From positions 95,296,280 through 95,360,279 of the forward strand of contig OV050033.1 in NCBI GenBank assembly GCA_920105625.2: a DNA stretch of 64,000 nucleotides, read 5' to 3'. Positions 1-13,613 of the stretch are shown piece by piece. This DNA comes from Clusia tigrina (Eukaryota > Arthropoda > Insecta > Diptera > Clusiidae). The notes under the pieces were generated by a model. That model was not told the origin of the DNA, did not search any database, and worked only from the letters and a program-made list of their open reading frames with translations. Position 1 is the first letter of the stretch. Each line of letters begins with the position of its first letter. A program made the translations under genes and the position numbers.

Positions 1-3000
1 AAACTTCAAATGGCCCTAACTTCTACACGGTACGTCCTACACCTATCAAAGTTTGCAACATACAATTGCTTGTAACTTTTTACTGGAGCGTCATAAAACC
101 TTGAAATTTTGTAACAATAAAGTACTCGAGACTCTTGTCAATTTAAGCTATCGCTCAAAGCTATGCAACCCTTGAGTTCCAAATCAAACACTGATAAAAC
201 TTCAAATGGCCCTAATTTTTATACGGTACGTCCTTCTTCTATCACAGTTTACAAATGCTTGTAACTTTTTACTGGAGCGTCATAAAACCTTGAAATTTTG
301 TAACAATAAAGTACTCGAGCCTCTTGTCAATTTGAACTATCGCTCAAAGCTATGCTACCATTGAGTAACAAATCAAACATTGATAAAACTTCAAATGGCC
401 TTAACTTCTATACGGTATGTCCTAAACCTATCAAAGTTTGCAACATACAAATGCTTGTAACTTTTTACTGGAGCGTCATAAAACCTTCAAATTTTGTAAC
501 AATAAAGTACTCGAGCCTCTTGTCAATTTAAGCTATCGCTCAAAGCTATGCTACCCTTGAGTCCCAAATCAAACACTGTTAAAACTTCAAATAGCCCTAA
601 CTTCTATACGGTACGCCCTACACCTATCAAAGTTTGCAACATACAAATGCTTGTAACTTTTTACTGGAGCGTCATAAAACCTAGAAATTTTGTAACAATA
701 AAGTATTCGAGCCTCTTGTCAATTTAAACTATCGCTCAAAGCTATGCTACCCTTGAGTCCCAAATCAAACACTGAGAAATCTTCAAATGGCCGTAACTCC
801 TATACGGTACGTTCTACACCTATCAAAGTTTGCAACATAGAAACGCTTGTAACTTTTTACGGGAGCGTCATAAAACCTTGAAATTTTGTAACAATAAAGT
901 ACTCGAGCCTCTTGTCAATTTAAGCTATCGCTCAAAGCTATGCTACCCTTGAGTTCCAAATCAAACACTGATAAAACTTCAAATAGCCCTAATTTCTATA
1001 CGGTACGTCCTTCTCCTATCACAGTTTGCAACATACAAATGCTTGTAGCTTTTTACTGGAGCGGCATAAAACCTTGAAATTTTGTAACAATAAAGTACTC
1101 GAGCCTCTTGTCAATTTGAACTATCGCTCAAAGCTATGCTACCATTGAGTCCCAAATCAAACACTGATAAAACTTCAAATGGCCCTAACTTCTATGCGGT
1201 ACGTCCTACACCTATCAAAGTTTGCAACATACAAATGCTTGTAACTTTTTACTGGAGCGTCATAAAACCTTGAAATTTTGTAACAATAAAGTACTCGAGC
1301 CTCTTGTCAATTTAAGCTATCGCTCAAAGCTATGCTACCCATGAGTCCCAAATCAAACACTGATAAAACTTCAAATGGCCCTAACTTCTATACGGTACGT
1401 CATACACCTATCAAAGTTTGCAACATACAAATGCTTGTAACTTTTTACTGGAGCGTCATAAAACCTTGAAATTTTGTAACAATAAAGTACTCGAGCTTCT
1501 TTTTCAATTTAAGTTATCGCTCAAAGCTATGCTACCCTTGAGTCCCAAATCAAACACTGATAAAACTTCAAATGGCCCTAAATCATATACGGTACGTCCT
1601 ATACCTATCAAAGTTTGCAACATAGAAATGCTTGTAACTTTTTACTGGAGCGTCATAAAACCTTGAAATTTTGTAACAATAGAGTACTCGAGCCTCTTGT
1701 CAATTTAAGCTATCGCTCAAAGCTATGCTACCATTGAGTCCGAAATCAAACACTGATAAAACTTCAAATGGCCCTAACTTCTATACGGTACGTCCTACAC
1801 CTATCAAAGTTTGCAACATACAAATGCTTGTAACTTTTTACTGGACCGTCATAAAACCTTGAAATTTTGTAACAATAAAGTACTCGAGACTCTTGTCAAT
1901 TTAAGCTATCGCTCAAAGCTATGCTACCCTTGAGTTCTAAAATAAAACACTGATAAAACTTCAAATGGTCCTAATTTCTATACGGTACGTCCTTCTCCTA
2001 TCACAGTTTGCAACATACAAATGCTTGTAACTTTTTACTGGAGCGTCATAAAACCTTGAAATTTTGTAACAATAAAGTACTCGAGCCTCTTGTCAATTTA
2101 AACTATCGCTCAAAGCTATGCTACCATTGATTCCCAAATCAAACACTGATAAAACTTCAAATGGCCCTAACTTCTATGTGGTACGTCCTACACCTATCAA
2201 AGTTTGCAACATACAAATGCTTGTAACTTTTTACTGGAGCGTCATAAAACCTTGAAATTTTGTAACAATAAAGTACTCGAGCCTCTTGTCAATTTAATCT
2301 ATCGCTCAAAGCTATGCTACCCATGAGTCCCAAATCAAACACTGATAATACTTGAAATGGCCCTAACTTCTATACGGTACGTCCTACACCTATCAAAGTT
2401 TGCAACATAGAAACGCTTGTAATTTTTACTGGAGCGTCATAAAACCTTGAAAGTTTGTAACAATAAAGTACTCGAGCCTCTTGTCAATTTAAGCTATCGC
2501 TCAAAGCTATGCTACCCTTGAGTCCCAAATCAAACACTGATAAAACTTCAAATGGCCTTAACTTCTATACGGTACGTCCCACACCTATCAAAGTTTGCAA
2601 CATACAAATGCTTGTAACTTTTTACTGGAGCGTCATAAAACCTGGAAATTTTGTAACAATAAAGTACTCGAGCCTCTTGTCAATTTAAGCTATCGCTCAA
2701 AGCTATGCTACCCTTGAGTCCCAAATCAAACACTGATAAAACTTCAAATGGCCCTAACTTATATGCGGTACGTCCTACACCTATCAAAGTTTGCCACATA
2801 CAAATGCTTGAAACTTTTTACTGGAGCGTCATAAAACCTTCAAATTTTGTAACAATAAAGTACTCGAGCCTCTTGTCAATTTAAGCTATCGCTCAAAGCT
2901 ATGCTACCGTTGAGTCCCAAATTAAACACTGTTAAAACTTCAAATGGCCCTAACTTATATGCGGTACGTCCTACACCTATCAAAGTTTGCAAACATACAA
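1..3000. repeat. 15-monomer higher-order repeat A, copy 1 (partial at window edge)
   Basis: Bases 66-3,000 recur at 3,001-5,934 with an offset of 2,935, falling to 2,934 after a 1-bp indel near 1,932. Bases 1-3,000 also recur at 7,047-10,045 with an offset of 7,046. Diagnostic variants seen in every copy are the 189-bp monomer with a 7-bp deletion (CAGTTTACAAATGC, near 242), the TAACAAATC variant (near 361), the 197-bp monomer near 1,490 and the extra A in TTTGCAAACATAC near 2,990. The repeat probably extends left of the window. Confidence 0.93.
507..702. repeat. Representative 196-bp satellite monomer
   Basis: One typical unit, taken from one GTAC landmark to the next. Reading along the + strand it holds a CTCGAG palindrome at its start and a short internal near-repeat (AGCTATCGCT, then AGCTATGCT). 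Next come the CAAATAGCC or CAAATGGCC block, a CGGTACG core and a CAAAGTTTG inverted repeat. A GTAACTTTTTAC inverted repeat (4-bp arms) and a closing AACAATAAAG that contains AATAAA complete it. Because 196 is 3 x 65 + 1, the reading frame shifts with every copy, so the unit cannot carry a continuous tandem protein. No function is shown by the sequence. Confidence 0.95.
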
Positions 3001-5934
3001 ATGCTTGTAACTTTTTACTGGAGCGTCATAAAACCTTGAAATTTTGTAACAATAAAGTACTCGAGACTCTTGTCAATTTAAGCTATCGCTCAAAGCTATG
3101 CAACCCTTGAGTTCCAAATCAAACACTGATAAAACTTCAAATGGCCCTAATTTTTATACGGTACGTCCTTCTTCTATCACAGTTTACAAATGCTTGTAAC
3201 TTTTTACTGGAGCGTCATAAAACCTTGAAATTTTGTAACAATAAAGTACTCGAGCCTCTTGTCAATTTGAACTATCGCTCAAAGCTATGCTACCATTGAG
3301 TAACAAATCAAACATTGATAAAACTTCAAATGGCCTTAACTTCTATACGGTATGTCCTACACCTATCAAAGTTTGCAACATACAAATGCTTGTAACTTTT
3401 TACTGGAGCGTCATAAAACCTTCAAATTTTGTAACAATAAAGTACTCGAGCCTCTTGTCAATTTAAGCTATCGCTCAAAGCTATGCTACCCTTGAGTCCC
3501 AAATCAAACACTGTTAAAACTTCAAATAGCCCTAACTTCTATACGGTACGCCCTACACCTATCAAAGTTTGCAACATACAAATGCTTGTAACTTTTTACT
3601 GGAGCGTCATAAAACCTAGAAATTTTGTAACAATAAAGTATTCGAGCCTCTTGTCAATTTAAACTATCGCTCAAAGCTATGCTACCCTTGAGTCCCAAAT
3701 CAAACACTGAGAAATCTTCAAATGGCCGTAACTCCTATACGGTACGTTCTACACCTATCAAAGTTTGCAACATAGAAACGCTTGTAACTTTTTACGGGAG
3801 CGTCATAAAACCTTGAAATTTTGTAACAATAAAGTACTCGAGCCTCTTGTCAATTTAAGCTATCGCTCAAAGCTATGCTACCCTTGAGTTCCAAATCAAA
3901 CACTGATAAAACTTCAAATAGCCCTAATTTCTATACGGTACGTCCTTCTCCTATCACAGTTTGCAACATACAAATGCTTGTAGCTTTTTACTGGAGCGTC
4001 ATAAAACCATGAAATTTTGTAACAATAAAGTACTCGAGCCTCTTGTCAATTTGAACTATCGCTCAAAGCTATGCTACCATTGAGTCCCAAATCAAACACT
4101 GATAAAACTTCAAATGGCCCTAACTTCTATGCGGTACGTCCTACACCTATCAAAGTTTGCAACATACAAATGCTTGTAACTTTTTACTGGAGCGTCATAA
4201 AACCTTGAAATTTTGTAACAATAAAGTACTCGAGCTTCTTGTCAATTTAAGCTATCGCTCAAAGCTATGCTACCCATGAGTCCCAAATCAAACACTGATA
4301 AAACTTCAAATGGCCCTAACTTCTATACGGTACGTCATACACCTATCAAAGTTTGCAACATACAAATGCTTGTAACTTTTTACTGGAGCGTCATAAAACC
4401 TTGAAATTTTGTAACAATAAAGTACTCGAGCTTCTTTTTCAATTTAAGTTATCGCTCAAAGCTATGCTACCCTTGAGTCCCAAATCAAACACTGATAAAA
4501 CTTCAAATGGCCCTAAATCATATACGGTACGTCCTATACCTATCAAAGTTTGCAACATAGAAATGCTTGTAACTTTTTACTGGAGCGTCATAAAACCTTG
4601 AAATTTTGTAACAATAGAGTACTCGAGCCTCTTGTCAATTTAAGCTATCGCTCAAAGCTATGCTACCATTGAGTCCGAAATCAAACACTGATAAAACTTC
4701 AAATGGCCCTAACTTCTATACGGTACGTCCTACACCTATCAAAGTTTGCAACATACAAATGCTTGTAACTTTTTACTGGACCGTCATAAAACCTTGAAAT
4801 TTTGTAACAATAAAGTACTCGAGACTCTTGTCAATTTAAGCTATCGCTCAAAGCTATGCTACCCTTGAGTTCTAAATCAAACACTGATAAAACTTCAAAT
4901 GGTCCTAATTTCTATACGGTACGTCCTTCTCCTATCACAGTTTGCAACATACAAATGCTTGTAACTTTTTACTGGAGCGTCATAAAACCTTGAAATTTTG
5001 TAACAATAAAGTACTCGAGCCTCTTGTCAATTTAAACTATCGCTCAAAGCTATGCTACCATTGATTCCCAAATCAAACACTGATAAAACTTCAAATGGCC
5101 CTAACTTCTATGTGGTACGTCCTACACCTATCAAAGTTTGCAACATACAAATGCTTGTAACTTTTTACTGGAGCGTCATAAAACCTTGAAATTTTGTAAC
5201 AATAAAGTACTCGAGCCTCTTGTCAATTTAATCTATCGCTCAAAGCTATGCTACCCATGAGTCCCAAATCAAACACTGATAATACTTGAAATGGCCCTAA
5301 CTTCTATACGGTACGTCCTACACCTATCAAAGTTTGCAACATAGAAACGCTTGTAATTTTTACTGGAGCGTCATAAAACCTTGAAAGTTTGTAACAATAA
5401 AGTACTCGAGCCTCTTGTCAATTTAAGCTATCGCTCAAAGCTATGCTACCCTTGAGTCCCAAATCAAACACTGATAAAACTTCAAATGGCCTTAACTTCT
5501 ATACGGTACGTCCCACACCTATCAAAGTTTGCAACATACAAATGCTTGTAACTTTTTACTGGAGCGTCATAAAACCTGGAAATTTTGTAACAATAAAGTA
5601 CTCGAGCCTCTTGTCAATTTAAGCTATCGCTCAAAGCTATGCTACCCTTGAGTCCCAAATCAAACACTGATAAAACTTCAAATGGCCCTAACTTATATGC
5701 GGTACGTCCTACACCTATCAAAGTTTGCCACATACAAATGCTTGAAACTTTTTACTGGAGCGTCATAAAACCTTCAAATTTTGTAACAATAAAGTACTCG
5801 AGCCTCTTGTCAATTTAAGCTATCGCTCAAAGCTATGCTACCGTTGAGTCCCAAATTAAACACTGTTAAAACTTCAAATGGCCCTAACTTATATGCGGTA
5901 CGTCCTACACCTATCAAAGTTTGCAAACATACAA
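3001..5934. repeat. 15-monomer higher-order repeat A, copy 2
   Basis: Aligns base for base with copy 1 at a 2,934-2,935 bp offset, with only a handful of differences. One is CCTACACC here against CCTAAACC near 421 in copy 1. It carries the same ordered series of variant monomers, including the 189-bp one near 3,180 and the 197-bp one near 4,420. It is directly tandem to copy 1. Confidence 0.93.
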
Positions 5935-7046
5935 ATGCTTGTAACTTTTTACTGGAGCGTCATAAAACCTTGAAATTGTGTAACAATAAAGTACTCGAGC
6001 CTCTTGTCAATTTAAGCTATCGCTCAAAGCTATGCTACCCATGAGTCCCAAATCAAAAACTGATAAAGCTTCAAATGGCCCTAACTTCTATACGGTACGT
6101 CCTACACCTATCAAAGTTTGCAACATACAAATGCTTGTAACTTTTTACTGGAGCGTCATAAAACCTTGAAATTTTGTAACAATAAAGTACTCGAGCCTCT
6201 TTTTCAATTTAAGTTATCGCTCAAAGCTATGCTACCCTTGAGTCCCAAATCAAACACTGATAAAACTTCAAATGGCCCTAACTTCTATACGGTACGCCCT
6301 ACACCTGTCAAAGTTTGCAACATACAAATGCTTGTAACTTTTTACTGGAGCGTCATAAAACCATGAAATTTTGTAACAATTAATTACTCGAGCCTCTTGT
6401 CAATTTAAGCTATCGCTCAAAGCTATGCTACCCTTGAGTCCCAAATCAAAAACTGATAAAACTTCAAATGGCCCTAACTTCTATACGGTACGTCCTACAC
6501 CTATCAAAGTTTGCAACATAGAAACGGTTGTAACTTTTTACGGGAGCGTCATAAAACCTTGAAATTTTGTAACAATAAAGAACTCGAGCCTCTTGTCAAT
6601 TTAAGCTATCGCTCAAAGCTATGCTACCCTTGAGTCCCAAATCAAACACTGATAAAACTTCAAATGGCCCTAACTCCTATACGGTACGTCCTACACCTAT
6701 CAAAGTTTGCAACATAGAAACGCTTGTAACTTTTTACGGGAGCGTCATAAAACCTTGAAATTTTGTAACAATAAAGTACTCGAGCCTCTTGTCAATTTAA
6801 GCTATCGCTCAAATCTATGCTACCCTTGAGTCCCAAATCAAACACTGATAAAACTTCAAATGGCCCTTACTTCTATACGGTACGTCCTACACCTATCAAA
6901 GTTTGCAACATACAAATGCTTGTAACTTTTTACTGGAGCGTCATAAAACCTTGAAATTTTGTAACAATAAAGTACTCGAGCCTCTTGTCAATTTAAGCTA
7001 TTGCTCAAACCTATGCTACCCTTGAGTCCCAAATCACACACTGATA
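5935..7046. repeat. Satellite spacer block between HOR A copies 2 and 3
   Basis: About 5.7 monomers that are not part of the 2,934-bp unit. The first ~340 bp match 10,046-10,385 (offset 4,111), so the unit behind copies 2 and 3 was longer than the one behind copies 1 and 2. The rest has its own variants, such as AACGGTTGTAAC near 6,524 and AAAGAACTCGAG near 6,577. There are no genes. Confidence 0.8.
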
Positions 7047-10045
7047 AAACTTCAAATGGCCCTAACTTCTACACGGTACGTCCTACACCTATCAAAGTTT
7101 GCAACATACAATTGCTTGTAACTTTTTACTGGAGCGTCATAAAACCTTGAAATTTTGTAACAATAAAGTACTCGAGACTCTTGTCAATTTAAGCTATCGC
7201 TCAAAGCTATGCAACCCTTGAGTTCCAAATCAAACACTGATAAAACTTCAAATGGCCCTAATTTTTATACGGTACGTCCTTCTTCTATCACAGTTTACAA
7301 ATGCTTGTAACTTTTTACTGGAGCGTCATAAAACCTTGAAATTTTGTAACAATAAAGTACTCGAGCCTCTTGTCAATTTGAACTATCGCTCAAAGCTATG
7401 CTACCATTGAGTAACAAATCAAACATTGATAAAACTTCAAATGGCCTTAACTTCTATACGGTATGTCCTACACCTATCAAAGTTTGCAACATACAAATGC
7501 TTGTAACTTTTTACTGGAGCGTCATAAAACCTTCAAATTTTGTAACAATAAAGTACTCGAGCCTCTTGTCAATTTAAGCTATCGCTCAAAGCTATGCTAC
7601 CCTTGAGTCCCAAATCAAACACTGTTAAAACTTCAAATAGCCCTAACTTCTATACGGTACGCCCTACACCTATCAAAGTTTGCAACATACAAATGCTTGT
7701 AACTTTTTACTGGAGCGTCATAAAACCTAGAAATTTTGTAACAATAAAGTATTCGAGCCTCTTGTCAATTTAAACTATCGCTCAAAGCTATGCTACCCTT
7801 GAGTCCCAAATCAAACACTGAGAAATCTTCAAATGGCCGTAACTCCTATACGGTACGTTCTACACCTATCAAAGTTTGCAACATAGAAACGCTTGTAACT
7901 TTTTACGGGAGCGTCATAAAACCTTGAAATTTTGTAACAATAAAGTACTCGAGCCTCTTGTCAATTTAAGCTATCGCTCAAAGCTATGCTACCCTTGAGT
8001 TCCAAATCAAACACTGATAAAACTTCAAATAGCCCTAATTTCTATACGGTACGTCCTTCTCCTATCACAGTTTGCAACATACAAATGCTTGTAGCTTTTT
8101 ACTGGAGCGTCATAAAACCTTGAAATTTTGTAACAATAAAGTACTCGAGCCTCTTGTCAATTTGAACTATCGCTCAAAGCTATGCTACCATTGAGTCCCA
8201 AATCAAACACTGATAAAACTTCAAATGGCCCTAACTTCTATGCGGTACGTCCTACACCTATCAAAGTTTGCAACATACAAATGCTTGTAACTTTTTACTG
8301 GAGCGTCATAAAACCTTGAAATTTTGTAACAATAAAGTACTCGAGCCTCTTGTCAATTTAAGCTATCGCTCAAAGCTATGCTACCCATGAGTCCCAAATC
8401 AAACACTGATAAAACTTCAAATGGCCCTAACTTCTATACGGTACGTCATACACCTATCAAAGTTTGCAACATACAAATGCTTGTAACTTTTTACTGGAGC
8501 GTCATAAAACCTTGAAATTTTGTAACAATAAAGTACTCGAGCTTCTTTTTCAATTTAAGTTATCGCTCAAAGCTATGCTACCCTTGAGTCCCAAATCAAA
8601 CACTGATAAAACTTCAAATGGCCCTAAATCATATACGGTACGTCCTATACCTATCAAAGTTTGCAACATAGAAATGCTTGTAACTTTTTACTGGAGCGTC
8701 ATAAAACCTTGAAATTTTGTAACAATAGAGTACTCGAGCCTCTTGTCAATTTAAGCTATCGCTCAAAGCTATGCTACCATTGAGTCCGAAATCAAACACT
8801 GATAAAACTTCAAATGGCCCTAACTTCTATACGGTACGTCCTACACCTATCAAAGTTTGCAACATACAAATGCTTGTAACTTTTTACTGGACCGTCATAA
8901 AACCTTGAAATTTTGTAACAATAAAGTACTCGAGACTCTTGTCAATTTAAGCTATCGCTCAAAGCTATGCTACCCTTGAGTTCTAAATCAAACACTGATA
9001 AAACTTCAAATGGTCCTAATTTCTATACGGTACGTCCTTCTCCTATCACAGTTTGCAACATACAAATGCTTGTAACTTTTTACTGGAGCGTCATAAAACC
9101 TTGAAATTTTGTAACAATAAAGTACTCGAGCCTCTTGTCAATTTAAACTATCGCTCAAAGCTATGCTACCATTGATTCCCAAATCAAACACTGATAAAAC
9201 TTCAAATGGCCCTAACTTCTATGTGGTACGTCCTACACCTATCAAAGTTTGCAACATACAAATGCTTGTAACTTTTTACTGGAGCGTCATAAAACCTTGA
9301 AATTTTGTAACAATAAAGTACTCGAGCCTCTTGTCAATTTAATCTATCGCTCAAAGCTATGCTACCCATGAGTCCCAAATCAAACACTGATAATACTTGA
9401 AATGGCCCTAACTTCTATACGGTACGTCCTACACCTATCAAAGTTTGCAACATAGAAACGCTTGTAATTTTTACTGGAGCGTCATAAAACCTTGAAAGTT
9501 TGTAACAATAAAGTACTCGAGCCTCTTGTCAATTTAAGCTATCGCTCAAAGCTATGCTACCCTTGAGTCCCAAATCAAACACTGATAAAACTTCAAATGG
9601 CCTTAACTTCTATACGGTACGTCCCACACCTATCAAAGTTTGCAACATACAAATGCTTGTAACTTTTTACTGGAGCGTCATAAAACCTGGAAATTTTGTA
9701 ACAATAAAGTACTCGAGCCTCTTGTCAATTTAAGCTATCGCTCAAAGCTATGCTACCCTTGAGTCCCAAATCAAACACTGATAAAACTTCAAATGGCCCT
9801 AACTTATATGCGGTACGTCCTACACCTATCAAAGTTTGCCACATACAAATGCTTGAAACTTTTTACTGGAGCGTCATAAAACCTTCAAATTTTGTAACAA
9901 TAAAGTACTCGAGCCTCTTGTCAATTTAAGCTATCGCTCAAAGCTATGCTACCGTTGAGTCCCAAATTAAACACTGTTAAAACTTCAAATGGCCCTAACT
10001 TATATGCGGTACGTCCTACACCTATCAAAGTTTGCAAACATACAA
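7047..10045. repeat. 15-monomer higher-order repeat A, copy 3
   Basis: Matches window bases 1-3,000 at offset 7,046 and copy 2 at offset 4,111. The marker monomers fall in the same order (189-bp variant near 7,290, 197-bp variant near 8,535, extra-A variant near 10,036). Identity by eye is very high. The similarity with copy 2 continues past the end of the unit to about 10,385. Confidence 0.93.
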
Positions 10046-11064
10046 ATGCTTGTAACTTTTTACTGGAGCGTCATAAAACCTTGAAATTGTGTAACAATAA
10101 AGTACTCGAGCCTCTTGTCAATTTAAGCTATCGCTCAAAGCTATGCTACCCATGAGTCCCAAATCAAACACTGATAAAGCTTCAAATGGCCCTAACTTCT
10201 ATACGGTACGTCCTACACCTATCAAAGTTTGCAACATACAAATGCTTGTAACTTTTTACTGGAGCGTCATAAAACCCTGAAATTTTGTAACAATAAAGTA
10301 CTCGAGCCTCTTTTTCAATTTAAGTTATCGCTCAAAGCTATGCTACCCTTGAGTCCCAAATCAAACACTGATAAAACTTCAAATGGCCCTAAATCATATA
10401 CGGTACGTCCTTCTCCTATCACAGTTTGCAACATACAAATGCTTGTAACTTTTTACTGGAGCGTCATAAAACCTTGAAATTTTGTAACAATAAAGTACTC
10501 GAGCCTCTTTTCAATTTAATCTATCGCTCAAAGCTATGCTACCCATGAGTCCCAAATCAAACACTGATAATACTTGAAATGGCCCTAACTTCTATACGGT
10601 ACGTTCTACACGTATCAAAGTTTGCAACATAGAAACGCTTGTAATTTTTACTGGAGCGTCATAAAACCTTGAAATTTTGTAACAATAAAGTACTCGAGCC
10701 TCTTGTCAATTTAAGCTATCGCTCAAAGCTATGCTACCCTTGAGTCCCAAATCAAACACTGATAAAACTTCAAATGGCCCTAACTTATATGCGGTACGTC
10801 CTACACCTATCAAAGTTTGCCACATACAAATGCTTGAAACTTTTTACTGGAGCGTCATAAAACCTTCAAATTTTGTAACAATAAAGTACTCGAGCCTCTT
10901 GTCAATTTAAGCTATCGCTCAAAGCTATGCTACCCTTGAGTCCCAAATTAAACACTGTTAAAACTTCAAATGGCCCTAACTTATATGCGGTACGTCCTAC
11001 ACCTATCAAAGTTTGCAAACATACAAATGCTTCTAACTTTTTAATGGAGCATCATAAAACCTTC
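10046..11064. repeat. Transitional satellite monomers between HOR A and HOR B
   Basis: About five monomers. The first ~340 bp copy 5,935-6,275. After that the units mix variants known from HOR A (TAATACTTGAAATGG, TTATATGCGGTACG) in a new order, as expected where an unequal exchange joined two phases of the array. A unit near 11,040 has TTAATGGAGCATCAT in place of TTACTGGAGCGTCAT. There are no genes. Confidence 0.75.
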
Positions 11065-13613
11065 AAATTTTGTAACAATAAAGTACTCGAGCCTCTTGTC
11101 AATTTAAGCTATCGCTCAAAGCTATGCTACCCTTGAGTCCCAAATCAAACACTGATAAAACTTCAAATGGCCCTAACTTATATGCGGTACGTCCTACACC
11201 TATCAAAGTTTGCAACATACAAATGCTTGTAACTTTTTACTGGAGCGTCATAAAACCTTCATATTTTGTAACAATAAAGTACTCGAGCCTCTTGTCAATT
11301 TAAGCTATCGCTCAAAGCTATGCTACCCTTGAGTCCCAAATCAAACACTGTTAAAACTTCAAATAGCCCTAACTTCTATACGGTACGCCCTACACCTATC
11401 ACAGTTTGCAACATACAAATGCTGGTAACTTTTTACTGGAGCGTCATAAAACCTTGAAATTTTGTAACAATAAAGTACTCGAGCCTCTTGTCAATTTAAA
11501 CTATCGCTCAAAGCTATGCTACCATTGATTCCCAAATCAAACACTGATAAAACTTCAAATGGCCCTAACTTCTATGTGGTACGTCCTACACCTATCAAAG
11601 TTTGCAACATAGAAACGCTTGTAACTTTTTACTGGAGCGTCACAAAACCTTGAAATTTTGTAACAATAAAGTACTCGAGTCTCTTGTCAATTTAAGCTAT
11701 CGCTCAAAGCTATGCTACCCTTGAGTCCCAAATCAAACACTGAAAAAACTTCAAATGGCCTTAACTTCTATACGGTACGTCACACACCTATCAAAGTTTG
11801 CAACACACAAATGCTTGTAACTTTTTACTGGAGCGTCATAAAACCTTGAAATTTTGTAACAATAAAGTACTCGAGCCTCTTGTCAATTTAAGCTATCGCT
11901 CAAAGCTATGCTACCCTTGAGTCCCAAATCAAACACTGATAAAACTTCAAATGGCCCTAACTTATATGCGGTACGTCCTAGACCTATCAAAGTTTGCAAC
12001 ATACAAATGCTTGAAACTTTTTACTGGAGGGTCATAAAACCTTCAAATTTTGTAACAATAAAGTACTCGAGCCTCTTGTCAATTTAAGCTATCGCTCAAA
12101 GCTATGCTACCCTTGAGTCCCAAATTAAACACTGTTAAAACTTCAAATGGCCCTAACTTATATGCGGTACGTCCTACACCTATCAAAGTTTGCAAACATA
12201 CAAATGCTTCTAACTTTTTACTGGAGCGTCATAAAACCTTCAAATTTTGTAACAATAAAGTACTCGAGCCTCTTGTCAATTTAAGCTATCGCTCAAAGCT
12301 ATGCTACCCTTGAGTCCCAAATCAAACACTGATAAAACTTCAAATGGCCCTAACTTATATGCGGTACGTCCTACACCTATCAAAGTTTGCAACATACAAA
12401 TGCTTGTAACTTTTTACTGGAGCGTCATAAAACCTTCAAATTTTGTAACAATAAAGTACTCGAGCCTCTTGTCAATTTAACCTATCGCTCAAAGCTATGC
12501 TACCCTTGAGTCCCAAATCAAACACTGTTAAAACTTCAAATAGCCCTAACTTCTATACGGTACGCCTTACACCTATCAAAGTTTGCAACATACAAATGCT
12601 TGTAAGTTTTTTCTGGAGCGTCATAAAACCTTGAAATTTTGTAACAATAAAGTACTCGAGCCTCTTGTCAATTTAAGCTATCGCTCAAAGCTATGCTACC
12701 CTTGAGTCCCAAATCAAACACTGATAAAACTTCAAATGGCCCTAACTTCTATACGGTACGTCCTACACCTATCAAAGTTTTGCAACATACAAATGCTTGT
12801 AACTTTTTACTGGAGCGTCATAAAACCTAGAAATTTTGTAACAATAAAGTATTCGAGCCTCTTGGAAATTTAAAATATCGCTCAAAGCTATGCTACCCTT
12901 GAGTCCCAAATCAAACACTGATAAATATTCAAATGGCCCTAACTCCTATACGGTACGTTCTACACCTATCAAAGTTTGCAACATAGAAACGCTTGTAACT
13001 TTTTACTGGAGCGTCATAAAACCTTGAAATTTTGTAACAATAAAGTACTCGAGCCTCTTGTCAATTTAAGCTATCGCTCAAAGCTATGCTACCCTTGAGT
13101 CCCAAATCAAACACTGTTTAAACAAAAATAGCCCTAACTTCTATACGGTACGCCCTACACCTATCACAGTTTGCAACATACAAATGCTTGTAACTTTTTA
13201 CTGGAGCGTCATAAAACCTTGAAATTTTGTAACAATAAAGTACTCGAGCCTCTTGTCAATTTAACCTATCGCTCAAAGCTATGCTACCCTTGAGTCCCAA
13301 ATCAAACACTGATAAAACTTCAAATGGCCCTAACTTCTATGTGGTACGTCCTACACCTATCAAAGTTTGCAACATACAAATGCTTGTAACTTTTTACTGG
13401 AGCGTCATAAAACCTTGAAATTTTGTAACAATAAAGTACTCGAGCCTCTTGTCAATTTAATCTATCGCTCAAAGCTATGCTACCCATGAGTCCCAAATCA
13501 AACACTGATAATACTTGAAATGGCCCTAACTTCTATACGGTACGTCCTACACCTATCAAAGTTTGCAACATAGAAACGCTTGTAACTTTTTACTGGAGCG
13601 TCATAAAACCTTG
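11065..13613. repeat. 13-monomer higher-order repeat B, copy 1 (uninterrupted)
   Basis: Period 2,549 bp (13 x 196 + 1). Bases 11,065-12,460 recur at 13,614-15,009 (offset 2,549), and 12,539-13,613 recur at 18,784-19,858 (offset 6,245) with only a few substitutions. Shared private variants include CTTCATATTTTG, CCTAGACCTATC, GGAGGGTCAT, GTAAGTTTTTTC (near 12,603) and an extra T in AAAGTTTTGC (near 12,780). This copy preserves the site that the retroelement occupies in copy 2. Confidence 0.93.

Noticed and set aside
1418..1666. The many 60-89 codon open frames repeated through the array, on + and occasionally - strand
   Set aside because: They are frames through one and a bit satellite monomers. 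They follow the repeat period, change with 1-bp indels, and the frame shifts every 196 bp. No start context, codon bias or domain supports them.
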